Translations under genes and position numbers: made by a program | The notes under the pieces: generated by a model | Databases searched by the model: none | The model's input: only the letters and a program-made list of their open reading frames with translations | What the model was told of the DNA's origin: nothing | Assembly: GCA_937868245.1 (NCBI GenBank) | Contig: CALMMI010000764.1 | Span: 1 to 22,517 of the forward strand | Origin: an uncultured Ignavibacteria bacterium | GTDB taxonomy: Bacteria; Bacteroidota; Ignavibacteria; Kapaibacteriales; UBA961 | Direction: 5' to 3' | Length of the DNA stretch: 22,517 nucleotides | Shown here: positions 1 to 8,033 of the stretch, in pieces | How positions within the stretch are numbered: the first letter of the stretch is position 1 | Layout: each line of letters begins with the position of its first letter

Positions 1-3000
1 TATGTTGAAACGTTATATTTGTTCCATTTGATGAAGGATTCGGATAACATTGCAAATTATCGGTTATAATTCTTCCATCTGTGCTTGCCACCCTGAAATT
101 CGTTTGGGTTTCCGAATAATTATTTAATACATCCCATGCACGAACCTTTACCGAATGACTACCGGAGGTCAAATTAAATATTTGTTTTTGAGTACTGCCC
201 CGGCGTGAGTCATCTAATGATGTACTAAAACTTGGAGTTAAATCCAAAGGAGCAGGATCGTTATCAAACCAGGCTTCAATTTTATGCCCGATACTCGACC
301 CTGTGGTGTTAATACCCGTAGAATCAAACAAGTCCACTAAAAGTAACGGCGATTTCCGTACCAAATTTCCTGCTTGAAACGAATGATCATCTAAAAATAT
401 TGATATAGAGGGTCCGATTTTATCATTAAAGTGCTCTACATCTGCAATAATTCCACCAACTAAGAACGAACGTGAATTACCCTTTGCAGTTTTTGTATCT
501 GAAAAAGCATACGCATATAACCGCCCTTGCTTATTTGTAAAGCTTAAATCCATAGGCATTACAAACTCTGCTTTAAATAATCCGTTTTTCACACGGTATG
601 CACTTCTATTAAGAGTGCCACCTGTTTTTAAGATTGAATGCGTTACATCGTCGGCTTCATCTACAACACGGGCATCTATATCACTGTCATCCAATGTAAT
701 AAGCGCAGTTCCATTAAAGCTTGTATCAACCGCCGGACTCTTTGATGTGGTAATTGAACCTTCGATAGTTACAGTAGAAAGTGCCTTCAAAAGTGGCATC
801 ATCGGAACACTGTCGGTAACAGGCTTTCCATTGATTGCATCAATGCGTACAATATCTTCTGGGAACAACAAGCGCATCGTAGGGTCGCCAAGTAGGAAGT
901 ACTTCTCATCATTGAGGGAGTTTCTTTCCTGCTTTACATTATACATAATATCGCCTAAACGCAAATATTTCCCGTCTGCTCCGCGTGTAAACAAGAACTT
1001 GTAAAACAGAGCTGCTATTTGTTTATTTTCGGATGAAAACACCGGACGCGAAGCTGCAAACACCCCGATTGCACCACCTACTTTACTGAATACCAATTCT
1101 TCCGCTCCACTTTGGTGGTCGCCATCGTCAAAACGTGCAAAATCACATGTGGCAGCTGTTAGGAAAAACAGTTTATTCATGTTGGTCATCTGTGGTATTG
1201 TAGTTTCTCTCTCGAATATCAATTCGTGCGCCCATACGCGGGGGCTACCATGCCCAACCCAACTGAGGAGAACCGAACCGTTGGTATTTACTTCATTCAG
1301 AAGCTGTGCAGTAACTGCCGGTTTACGGCGTCCGTTCGGAACATTCTCTACAGGATATTCAGCCAAATACACCTTATGCTTTTGCATATCATCCGGGATT
1401 GAATAGATCGCTAAATCTTCTGATCCTTGGGTGTGCTCCGTTCCGTCATCGGTTAGAGTGGTTAATCCGTCATCTGCCACTAACGTTACTGTCGATTGCC
1501 ATTCACCATGGGTTGATTCTGTTTCATATCGTTTAATCTTTTCAACAATCCATTGTCCCATTTCTGGTGTCGGGATTGGAATGCGCGAGATAGCCATGTC
1601 AACTTTTCTGTCATTACCCGCAACCCGTGCAAAATAATCATCGGTTGTGTAGGTTCCTGTTTCGTCGAACGGACCATCGAAATATTCAGATTCATACGGC
1701 GGAACAAAATTTGTTTCCTGGGTTTGTATGTTTTTATAATCGCTGTGTCCGTCTCCCCACAAGAGAACATATTTTGGCTTATTCGACCAATTTGCATAGG
1801 CAAAAGCAAGAAAATCACGAATTGCAGTAACATCAGTCATGCCGCCGGAAAACTCATTGAAAATTTGTTCGGTGGTTACTACACTTACAGACAATTCTTT
1901 TTGTGATTCACGGTATTCTTTGAATTTGACAGCTGATTCCAAAAGGCTTTTGTTCGTAATCACAACAACATCCGTATTTGCAAAGTTTGAACGCAAATCG
2001 GCTATATCTGCTGTTTCTAACAAGCGTGGCGTTTTAATCGTTGATGATATATAGAATCTTTTTGGAGCTGCTGTAGGAATATCGGTACGAACTATAAACA
2101 TCCCGCCTGTTGAAGCAAAATTTTTGAGCATCTTGGGCTGAGTACGGTCAGTTACATCGAACCCGAATATTTCGCCTGAAAACCCGTTAAAAGAATACTC
2201 TGTTCCACCGTTTAGTGAAAGGTCGGATAGAAATTCTATTTCGTTATTAATTGCTACACATTCTCTCGGGTAGTGGATTTCGAACCAATCCATCAATCCG
2301 CTGGCAGATGTGCTGCCAGTGTTTGAGTAGGTAAATTTTAGGACACTGCGATTGTCGGAAGCAATTGTTGAAGCCGGTATCTTGGCAGAGCTAACCTCTG
2401 AGTACGATTCAGTATAGTTACTTGAACTGTTGCTTGGATTAACCCCGGGAATTTCTACATTTTCCAAAAGAGTACCATTTTCAGCAATGGCAAAACTTCC
2501 ATTTTTCGCACTACGGTGTGCAACTGCATACTTGTAGAGAATATCCCCGCTTCTGACTAAATTTTGAAGAGGTGTTGTAAATATTTGGGGCAAGGAATTA
2601 TCAACAGTTCTACCAAACCATGTACGACCCGAAGGAATAATAAACGCATTTGTCAGTTCTTCTTCATTAAACAAACGGGCAGTATAGCTTGTTGGTCTGT
2701 TGGTTATAGGATTTACGGGTGCTTCCGATTCAGTAGCGCGAATACCGGCTTGCCCGCCAACTGTTATAAGGTACGAACTGGTGGTTGAGTAAGGATTGGT
2801 ATAATGACTGAATGAATTATTTTTATATTCGAATCCATTTGGTCCACTTGCATAAAAAAGTATAGCGTCAAGTTCACCATTCGGTTTTGTCCTTACGATT
2901 ATCGGCTGTTCCTGCAATTTATTTTTGAGAGACAGGCTTGCGTCTTCCGTCATAAGTTTTCCGCCATTCCCAAATACTTTTATCGTTGGCACATCTGAGG

Positions 3001-3820
3001 CAGTTAGATTCAGACCATATTTTGAAAGCATTGAAGCATCTATTTTGTAAATCCCTTCGCTTTCTATCGTGATTTTCACCCATTTACCGGCACTTAGGGT
3101 TTTTGTGTCGTCCGATAGTTTTGCCAGAGTGGTTTGATTTACCCTCCATGTTTTGGACTGCTCATTATTAAGAACTTGAAAAACACTGTAATCATCTTTT
3201 CCGGACGCAACTACCGATTTTCCACTTGCAAAACGAATCGTTACGATAATTTTAGTAGGCAGTTCAACTGTTTGGGAAGCTGCGTCGTACCGGGCTGCAA
3301 CGATTGAGAGGTCGGCAATGTATTTGTTACGTGCTATCCCTCCGTATGTTAGGTTTACCCAATCCTTAGATGTTACTGTTTGATATAGTTCAGGACGAAG
3401 TTCATATACAGACTCGTGAAATTCACCATTACGATGTGGAGTTGGTGTAGGCGACATCTTTTGTGCTATCCGTCGGACACCAATTGTCTGAATATTAGTA
3501 ATTGTAAAATCTGACGGTGAGGGGATTGCAATAGGAGCAGAAACAGTTAGCAACGAAGGTGCACCATACTTTGCAGGTGAAATTACAGCACCTTGGATTC
3601 TTGGGAGAATTGTCTGCTCGCCGGAAGAAGTGATTATTGTATCCAGCTTCTCAAATTGCGGTGTATAGCTTACCACCAGTTCCGCAGCTGATGACCGAAT
3701 AACTTCCAATCCTCTTCCAGCAAATATAGACTGACCAAACAAACTGTTTGACGTGGTAAGCATTACAGCAAAAAGCAACACTACTGCAGGTGATATGCCC
3801 TTGATAAATGATAGTTTCAT
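1..3820 (-). CDS. porU: Type IX secretion system sortase PorU (C25 gingipain-like peptidase), 3' end cut by window edge
   Basis: An uninterrupted frame of 1273 codons starts at the ATG at 3820 and stays open to base 1; the stop lies outside the window. PorU is the outer-membrane sortase of the type IX secretion system: it removes C-terminal signals of cargo and attaches the proteins to A-LPS. Residues 1-30 form a signal peptide (hydrophobic run VVLLFAVML). The peptidase domain spans roughly residues 615-960. It has the catalytic histidine in WVGHGSPRVW (His857) and the nucleophile in FLTAATCDFARFDD (Cys892), followed by GGAIGVFAASRPV. A C-terminal block near 1135-1235 (GPSISIFLDDHSF, DSTGINTTGSSIGH, SVKVRAWDVLNNY) is the stretch that separates PorU from ordinary gingipains. 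A sorting domain begins at CYPNP (Tyr1259), as expected because PorU itself keeps a CTD. No adjacent por gene is visible. Identification is firm; only the last part of the CTD is missing. Confidence 0.95.
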   Translation of the reverse strand, partial: MKLSFIKGISPAVVLLFAVMLTTSNSLFGQSIFAGRGLEVIRSSAAELVVSYTPQFEKLDTIITSSGEQTILPRIQGAVISPAKYGAPSLLTVSAPIAIPSPSDFTITNIQTIGVRRIAQKMSPTPTPHRNGEFHESVYELRPELYQTVTSKDWVNLTYGGIARNKYIADLSIVAARYDAASQTVELPTKIIVTIRFASGKSVVASGKDDYSVFQVLNNEQSKTWRVNQTTLAKLSDDTKTLSAGKWVKITIESEGIYKIDASMLSKYGLNLTASDVPTIKVFGNGGKLMTEDASLSLKNKLQEQPIIVRTKPNGELDAILFYASGPNGFEYKNNSFSHYTNPYSTTSSYLITVGGQAGIRATESEAPVNPITNRPTSYTARLFNEEELTNAFIIPSGRTWFGRTVDNSLPQIFTTPLQNLVRSGDILYKYAVAHRSAKNGSFAIAENGTLLENVEIPGVNPSNSSSNYTESYSEVSSAKIPASTIASDNRSVLKFTYSNTGSTSASGLMDWFEIHYPRECVAINNEIEFLSDLSLNGGTEYSFNGFSGEIFGFDVTDRTQPKMLKNFASTGGMFIVRTDIPTAAPKRFYISSTIKTPRLLETADIADLRSNFANTDVVVITNKSLLESAVKFKEYRESQKELSVSVVTTEQIFNEFSGGMTDVTAIRDFLAFAYANWSNKPKYVLLWGDGHSDYKNIQTQETNFVPPYESEYFDGPFDETGTYTTDDYFARVAGNDRKVDMAISRIPIPTPEMGQWIVEKIKRYETESTHGEWQSTVTLVADDGLTTLTDDGTEHTQGSEDLAIYSIPDDMQKHKVYLAEYPVENVPNGRRKPAVTAQLLNEVNTNGSVLLSWVGHGSPRVWAHELIFERETTIPQMTNMNKLFFLTAATCDFARFDDGDHQSGAEELVFSKVGGAIGVFAASRPVFSSENKQIAALFYKFLFTRGADGKYLRLGDIMYNVKQERNSLNDEKYFLLGDPTMRLLFPEDIVRIDAINGKPVTDSVPMMPLLKALSTVTIEGSITTSKSPAVDTSFNGTALITLDDSDIDARVVDEADDVTHSILKTGGTLNRSAYRVKNGLFKAEFVMPMDLSFTNKQGRLYAYAFSDTKTAKGNSRSFLVGGIIADVEHFNDKIGPSISIFLDDHSFQAGNLVRKSPLLLVDLFDSTGINTTGSSIGHKIEAWFDNDPAPLDLTPSFSTSLDDSRRGSTQKQIFNLTSGSHSVKVRAWDVLNNYSETQTNFRVASTDGRIITDNLQCYPNPSSNGTNITFQH

Positions 3821-4218
3821 AAAGGTGTGACCTCTTTTGGTTTTAAGAACTATGAACAATTAAATAGTGTAAACCTTTTGTCATAATTGAATTTTGTATA
3901 GGCGTAAAAAACTATCCGCAGGTAAAATCACACGGAAGTGCTAATAAACTATTCGGATAATACAAAAGAGAATAAAGACTGATGTAGATACAAAACGACC
4001 ACTTTGTTTTTCATTAAGTTTCTAAAATTTAATAGAATTAACAAAAAACACAAGCAAACCGCGTTTTATAATTGAGGTAGAAATGTGCAGTAGGCAGAGA
4101 ATTAGTTCGGCTAAAATTGATGTAATTATGAGACGAAAATACACTAAGAAATATTTGCAACCAAATACTTTTTCATACAAATACTTTTTTTAGAAAAAAA
4201 AATGTTTGCTGAGTTTAC
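3821..4218. other. Gene-free AT-rich stretch between porU and the tRNA-Gly terminator
   Basis: About 400 bases with no convincing coding frame. It must hold the porU promoter and 5' leader, but I found no match to TAnnTTTG on the minus strand here. The only structure noted is a short direct repeat, CAAATACTTTTT at 4162-4173 and again from 4178, just beyond the tRNA-Gly terminator. Confidence 0.5.
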
Positions 4219-4256
4219 AAAAATGCCTCGTCATCGGGGGGAATGATGACAAGGCA
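4219..4256 (-). terminator. Intrinsic terminator of tRNA-Gly
   Basis: Read on the minus strand, a 12-base stem (TGCCTTGTCATC with GATGACGAGGCA, one mismatch) closes a 9-base loop and is followed directly by five T's. It begins 38 bases past the 3' end of the tRNA. Confidence 0.85.
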
Positions 4257-4293
4257 TGCAGCATAAAGAGGAGGTTGACAACTTGCGCTGTCG

Positions 4294-4366
<73 letters not shown>

Positions 4367-4385
4367 TTGCGTTTTCAATTCGACG

Positions 4386-4416
4386 CAAAACTACAAAGAT
4401 TTCAACAATCTGTCAA
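4386..4416 (-). promoter_or_regulatory. Bacteroidota-type promoter of tRNA-Gly
   Basis: On the minus strand, TTG (start of TTGACA, 4416-4414) is followed after 20 bases by TAGTTTTG (4393-4386). This fits the known Bacteroidota sigma-A pattern TTG-N19/20-TAnnTTTG exactly and lies about 20 bases upstream of the tRNA 5' end. Confidence 0.75.
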
Positions 4417-4432
4417 AAAATATTTTCACACC

Positions 4433-5071
4433 TCAATTAAACCTTCGATTGAATTCACCGGCACAAATTTCCTTAACTTTTTGGAAATTAACAACATCGT
4501 GGCTTTCAATTTGAATTGAAGTTACTTCCTTATCTGTGATTCCGCAAGGAATAATCATCTCAAATTCCCGAATATCATTATTTACATTCAGAGCAAATCC
4601 GTGGGAAGTTACCCATCGTGAACAGTGAATTCCGATAGCACAAACCTTCCTTTGATGCTCAACCCATACCCCTGTTGAACCATCAACACGACCTCCCAAA
4701 ACTCCAAATTGTCCGATTGTTGCAATAATGCACTCCTCAATCTCCCGTAAGAACCAATGAAGATCCTCCCGAAAGTCGGTTAATCTGAAAATCGGGTATC
4801 CTACAAGTTGTCCTGGATTGTGAAGTGTAACATCACCGCCTCGATTGATAGGGATGACATTAATTTTCCGTTCAGCTAATTTATCTGCTGTTTCTATTAC
4901 GTTCGCGTCCGTGCCGTTTCGTCCTATTGTTATGACGGTAGGATGCTCACAGAGCACAAGTGTACTTGGTTTATCACATTTTAGTACTGCAGCAGCAAGA
5001 GTTCGCTGTTTTTCCCATGCTTCGTTGAAGTCAATCAAGCCCCATTCTTCGATTTCTATCATAGTTTTCAT
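4433..5071 (-). CDS. lipB: Octanoyltransferase LipB
   Basis: A 212-residue protein, normal length for LipB. It moves the octanoyl group from octanoyl-ACP to the lipoyl domains of 2-oxoacid dehydrogenases and the glycine cleavage H protein in the cytoplasm, the first step of lipoate biosynthesis. Family motifs are in order: LCEHPTVITIGRNG (40-53), NRGGDVTLHNPGQLVGYPI (76-94), TGVWVEHQRKVCAIG (133-147) and SHGFALNVNND (156-166). The catalytic pair is visible: Lys142 in RKVCAIG and Cys176 in IIPCGI. The start at 5071 gives MKTMIEIEEWG; the ATG three codons later (5062) is an equally short alternative. The gene lies upstream of tRNA-Gly on the same strand. No lipA is in the window. The leader is unusually hairpin-rich (see 5125-5223). 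Confidence 0.96.
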   Translation of the reverse strand: MKTMIEIEEWGLIDFNEAWEKQRTLAAAVLKCDKPSTLVLCEHPTVITIGRNGTDANVIETADKLAERKINVIPINRGGDVTLHNPGQLVGYPIFRLTDFREDLHWFLREIEECIIATIGQFGVLGGRVDGSTGVWVEHQRKVCAIGIHCSRWVTSHGFALNVNNDIREFEMIIPCGITDKEVTSIQIESHDVVNFQKVKEICAGEFNRRFN

Positions 5072-5124
5072 CTTTACCGGACGTTCTTTGAACTCGAAAA
5101 AAAGTAAAACACGTATTTGATTTC

Positions 5125-5223
5125 TTGAAAGTGTAAAACTTTCAATCTGAACTATTTAGACTTAACTATTTCTACCAAATTCATTGTAGAAACTACATCG
5201 TATTTCTACAAATAGTTTTTTTT
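5125..5223. repeat. Cluster of inverted repeats in the lipB leader
   Basis: Two perfect inverted repeats sit side by side: TTGAAAGT/ACTTTCAA (5125-5132/5138-5145, 5-base loop) and TTGTAGAAA/TTTCTACAA (5184-5192/5203-5211, 10-base loop). The second is enclosed by AACTATTT (5164-5171) and its complement AAATAGTT (5210-5217), which overlaps the inner arm by two bases. A further direct copy of AACTATTT lies at 5150-5157. Eight T's follow at 5216-5223, so on the plus strand this resembles an intrinsic terminator, although no plus-strand gene precedes it. On the minus strand it would be in the lipB 5' region. Confidence 0.5.
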
Positions 5224-5331
5224 CAAATATCAAATTATTAAATGATGTTAGGCAGAAATAACTTATTGCGTTTTTCTTCAGGTCCTGACAGATGCTACAC
5301 CAAATATTCCTCTATGGAATTTTACTGTCAA

Positions 5332-5485
5332 GTCGGTTGTTTACCGCCGTGAATTGGGTGGTTATATTGTAGAGATACACCGTAGTGTGTCTCATGTACT
5401 GTGGAAACCTGCACACTTCTGAGACGCACTACGGTGCGTCTCTACTGTTTTATTACAATTCTATGCACGGCGGTAAATAACCGAC
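5332..5485. mobile_element. MITE/REP-like nested palindromic element (154 bp, non-coding)
   Basis: The ends are 20-base inverted repeats (5332-5351 and 5466-5485) matching at 19 of 20 positions, GTCGGTTRTTTACCGCCGTG. Inside are two further arms, 5369-5394 and 5420-5445, that are reverse complements at 23 of 26 positions. Each arm also folds alone: GAGACGCAC-TACG-GTGCGTCTC is a perfect 9-bp hairpin at 5421-5442, and 5372-5393 is an 8/9 version. There is no coding frame and no clear target-site duplication. This architecture suggests a non-autonomous mobile repeat or REP-type sequence. The mobile nature is inferred; copies elsewhere in the genome would be needed to prove it. Confidence 0.6.
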
Positions 5486-5613
5486 CTTCCTTTATTACCT
5501 TGCAATCAAATATTTTACTTGATAATTAAAATTGGATAAACTTACTATTTCGACCATATAACCTTTTGTAGAATACACTCTTTACATAATTCTTAAAGCT
5601 ACCATAGGACAAT

Positions 5614-5666
5614 AAAAAAAGCAAAAAGGTAAGCCATAAATAATATGACTTACCTTTTGTTTTTTT
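5614..5666 (-). terminator. Intrinsic terminator of the TldE-like gene
   Basis: Read on the minus strand, CAAAAGGTAAGTCATA pairs with its downstream complement TATGGCTTACCTTTTTG (5644-5659 with 5622-5638; one G-U pair and one bulge) and runs into seven T's (5620-5614). The opposite strand also has a T tract (TTTTTTT, 5660-5666), so it may work in both directions. It starts about 30 bases past the stop at 5696. Confidence 0.75.
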
Positions 5667-5695
5667 ACGAAGCACAAAATCCTGTGATTACAATC

Positions 5696-7471
5696 TCATT
5701 TCTTCCCAAGCGGCGAACCAAGAAACGGAGGCTTAGGGAAATCCCCTTCCAACGGACGAATTTCCAAATCTTCAAAAAGAATATCAGGCACAATAAGCGA
5801 TGCGCCGATATACTGTGAGCCGCCCGTTACAAACGGCGAAGCAATTGCGGATGCAAGGTAATTGTATGCAGATGGTTTTTTACCGACTGCTATAATATCC
5901 TTAAAAGCCTGCACTGTAAGACCCGCTGCCTCTGTTCCGCGTACAAGTTCTTCCTTACCGTTAGGGTATAGTTTATATACTTCCAGAAGCGAAAGCTTTG
6001 TTTCACCTTGTGCAAACGGATATTCTCCCGCTGTTTGTTCGTAGAGTGCAGTAAACAGAATATTTTGATTGAGTGCTTTGCGTACTATTATTCCGTATGG
6101 TAATTCACGGTCTTTACAGAGCTTGAGCATTTTTTGGCGTAATGCTGCTGATTCAAGTTGTTTATCGGCTTTCTTTTCAGGTGTAGCGGTTAATTCCAAC
6201 GTACTAAGCATCGCAGCCCCACCACGTTGATGTCCGTTTGATTGCTTAATACGTTTTGTAGGTATTCTGGAGGAAAGTAGAGTTTTCAAATACCCGTTTT
6301 CTACCAAATTGACTTGTTGGGCAGCAATACCGTCATCATCAATTGTATAGCTTCCGATAAGTGATGTAGTGCCAAAATTATTTTTATTGGGAGTTGCTGT
6401 AATCGAGAGAAATTCAGGCAAAACCCGACCACCAATTTTATTTTGGAATGCACTATAGCGTTCTGATTCCTGCATCCCGCGTTCGGTTAGAGGCTGACGC
6501 TGCGCTACAAGATTTGGAGCAAACATTTGGGCAACTATTTCAGCTGCTGCCTGATCTTCAAAAAGAACAGGACCCGAATACGCATCAGCAAGTGTAGGTG
6601 CAAATGTAAGGCGGTTCAAATTTGCTGCTGTCAGTTTTACGGCGTTCATCAAAGAATCACGACTTGGCAATTCACTTGGTTTACGACTGTATGAAGTATA
6701 AACATTCGCAAGTGGCATACCGTCGGCAGCTTGTGTTGAACTTACAACTTCAAGACCGGTATAATATTCTGTTTTTTGATATTCCCGACCTTCACTATTT
6801 ACATAATAAATATGTTCGGGAGTAAACTCCACATTCACACTCGACGCACTGATTGCACTGTATTCACTGAAAATTGCGGATAAGTCCTTACATAATTGTC
6901 TGAAATACCCGGCATCGAACATCGGCACAGTACCTGTATCGGCTAATATCTGTGCAGATAATCCTTTAAAATCAGGAGTCGTATCTGTTCGCATACGATT
7001 TTTGATTGATGCTTCTTTTTTTGCAAACAATTCAGCTGATTGTTTATAACAGGCATCTGTAGCCAGCCACAATTCACGACGAAGCGACGAGTAATCCAAT
7101 TCGAGTGGTACACGGCGATTATGGAACGATTCTTCATCATCTGCACTACCAAAAAACCCTAAACTAACATCAAAGTAATTGGTGTTATCAAACTCCGGTT
7201 TACCGACACGAATTCCAACCGAAAGAGTTGCAACAGGGCTGTGGCGTTCGTGAACAATACCTCCAAGTGATGCTTTCATACTCTGTGCATCACGAAAAGT
7301 GAGGGTATATTCTACATAATACGGTTTTTGAAGCGAAGGGACTGATAACTGAGAAAGCGAACGTTGAATTTCATCACGCATTGCGCGGAGAATATCATCA
7401 TTTGCTGCAAAGAGAGTAGGTGTACTGAGTAAGAATAAAGCTAGAAACGCATATTTTTTGAGAAACTTCAT
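5696..7471 (-). CDS. Secreted TldD/PmbA (TldE-like) family protein without metal-binding motif
   Basis: 591 residues from the chosen ATG at 7471. An in-frame ATG at 7540 would add 23 residues, but the internal start gives a classic signal peptide (MKFLKKYAFLALFLLSTPTLFA, then AANDD), so export is likely. The TldD/PmbA fold is recognised from GPVLFEDQAAAEIVAQ (about residues 300-315) and from IDDDGIAAQQVNLVENGYLKT further on, which parallels the conserved IDDEG...LIENGxLK region. Active TldD carries HExxxH at the first of these sites; here the place is taken by AAAEIVAQ with no histidines, as in the non-catalytic partner TldE/PmbA. The cytosolic E. coli TldD/TldE pair cleaves unfolded peptides such as microcin precursors. 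No TldD-like partner is in the window. The substrate and role outside the cytoplasm are unknown. The gene stands alone, with a terminator just downstream. Confidence 0.8.
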   Translation of the reverse strand: MKFLKKYAFLALFLLSTPTLFAANDDILRAMRDEIQRSLSQLSVPSLQKPYYVEYTLTFRDAQSMKASLGGIVHERHSPVATLSVGIRVGKPEFDNTNYFDVSLGFFGSADDEESFHNRRVPLELDYSSLRRELWLATDACYKQSAELFAKKEASIKNRMRTDTTPDFKGLSAQILADTGTVPMFDAGYFRQLCKDLSAIFSEYSAISASSVNVEFTPEHIYYVNSEGREYQKTEYYTGLEVVSSTQAADGMPLANVYTSYSRKPSELPSRDSLMNAVKLTAANLNRLTFAPTLADAYSGPVLFEDQAAAEIVAQMFAPNLVAQRQPLTERGMQESERYSAFQNKIGGRVLPEFLSITATPNKNNFGTTSLIGSYTIDDDGIAAQQVNLVENGYLKTLLSSRIPTKRIKQSNGHQRGGAAMLSTLELTATPEKKADKQLESAALRQKMLKLCKDRELPYGIIVRKALNQNILFTALYEQTAGEYPFAQGETKLSLLEVYKLYPNGKEELVRGTEAAGLTVQAFKDIIAVGKKPSAYNYLASAIASPFVTGGSQYIGASLIVPDILFEDLEIRPLEGDFPKPPFLGSPLGKK

Positions 7472-7592
7472 AAGGTCGGATTGAAAATTTGATACAAAGA
7501 AAAGGACTTTGGATAACGATTGAAGTGGATATCCTGACAACTATACATCCGGAAAGTTCATAGTTGACGTATAAACAATGGAATTAAGTCTT

Positions 7593-7619
7593 CAAAATTA
7601 GCAAATATTACAGTAATAT
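7593..7619 (-). promoter_or_regulatory. Candidate promoter -7 element with adjacent palindrome, TldE-like gene
   Basis: On the minus strand TAATTTTG (7600-7593) fits TAnnTTTG. Four bases upstream lies a perfect palindrome, ATATTAC-a-GTAATAT (7605-7619), where a repressor would block RNA polymerase. No TTG is present at the -33 spacing, so the promoter call is weak. It would give a leader of about 115 bases. Confidence 0.35.
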
Positions 7620-7685
7620 GCCGCGTATTTTCAGCCTGACACCAGATAACATGGACGATGAAGGCAGTAGCAAAGGGGATTTTCC

Positions 7686-7716
7686 TTGTCAAATTTTGAA
7701 AACTTGCGTAATTTCG
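7686..7716 (+). promoter_or_regulatory. Bacteroidota-type promoter of tRNA-Thr
   Basis: TTG (7686-7688), 20 bases, then TAATTTCG (7709-7716): one mismatch from TAnnTTTG. The spacing is identical to that of the tRNA-Gly promoter. The tRNA begins 11 bases downstream. Confidence 0.65.
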
Positions 7717-7727
7717 CAGAGCGAAAC

Positions 7728-7800
7728 GCCAATTTAGCTCAGCTGGTAGAGCAGCTCATTCGTAATGAGCAGGCCGCCGGTTCAAATCCGGCAATTGGCT
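7728..7800 (+). tRNA. tRNA-Thr (anticodon CGT)
   Basis: A 73-base cloverleaf. The acceptor stem GCCAATT pairs with AATTGGC, the D arm is GCTCAGCTGGTAGAGC, the anticodon stem is GCTCA/TGAGC with loop TTCGTAA (anticodon CGT, reading ACG), and the T arm is GCCGG-TTCAAAT-CCGGC. The discriminator is T and no CCA is encoded. It is a single-gene transcription unit with its own promoter and terminator. Confidence 0.97.
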
Positions 7801-7805
7801 CTTAT

Positions 7806-7843
7806 AAAAACCCTTTGTAAATAATAGTTTACAAAGGGTTTTT
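7806..7843 (+). terminator. Intrinsic terminator of tRNA-Thr
   Basis: A perfect 16-bp stem, AAAAACCCTTTGTAAA (7806-7821) with its complement (7828-7843), closes a 6-base loop TAATAG and ends in five T's. It starts six bases past the tRNA. Confidence 0.92.
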
Positions 7844-7952
7844 ATATTTTCATTTAATCTATTTAGAATACTTTTTCTTTGAATAGAAGCTGTGTATATG
7901 TTAATATTTGCATCCAAATGTTAATACCAATACCTGCCTTCACACATATACT

Positions 7953-7960
7953 TAATTTTG
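7953..7960 (+). promoter_or_regulatory. Candidate -7 element of the propeller lipoprotein gene
   Basis: TAATTTTG fits TAnnTTTG and lies about 75 bases before the ATG at 8034; a -33 TTG is not present at the usual spacing. Upstream, the 9-base direct repeat ATGTTAATA occurs at 7898-7906 and 7918-7926, exactly 20 bases apart, which could be a pair of operator sites. Confidence 0.35.
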
Positions 7961-8033
7961 TGAAGAAAAAGAGATTTATATCAAGATTGCTTTTTCTCGA
8001 AACAAATTATCTACTCTATATTCCAAAACATAA

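Noticed and set aside
1486..1906. Frames of 115 (minus) and 117 (plus) codons inside porU
   Set aside because: Both lie within the peptidase domain of the 1273-codon porU frame and have no family features.
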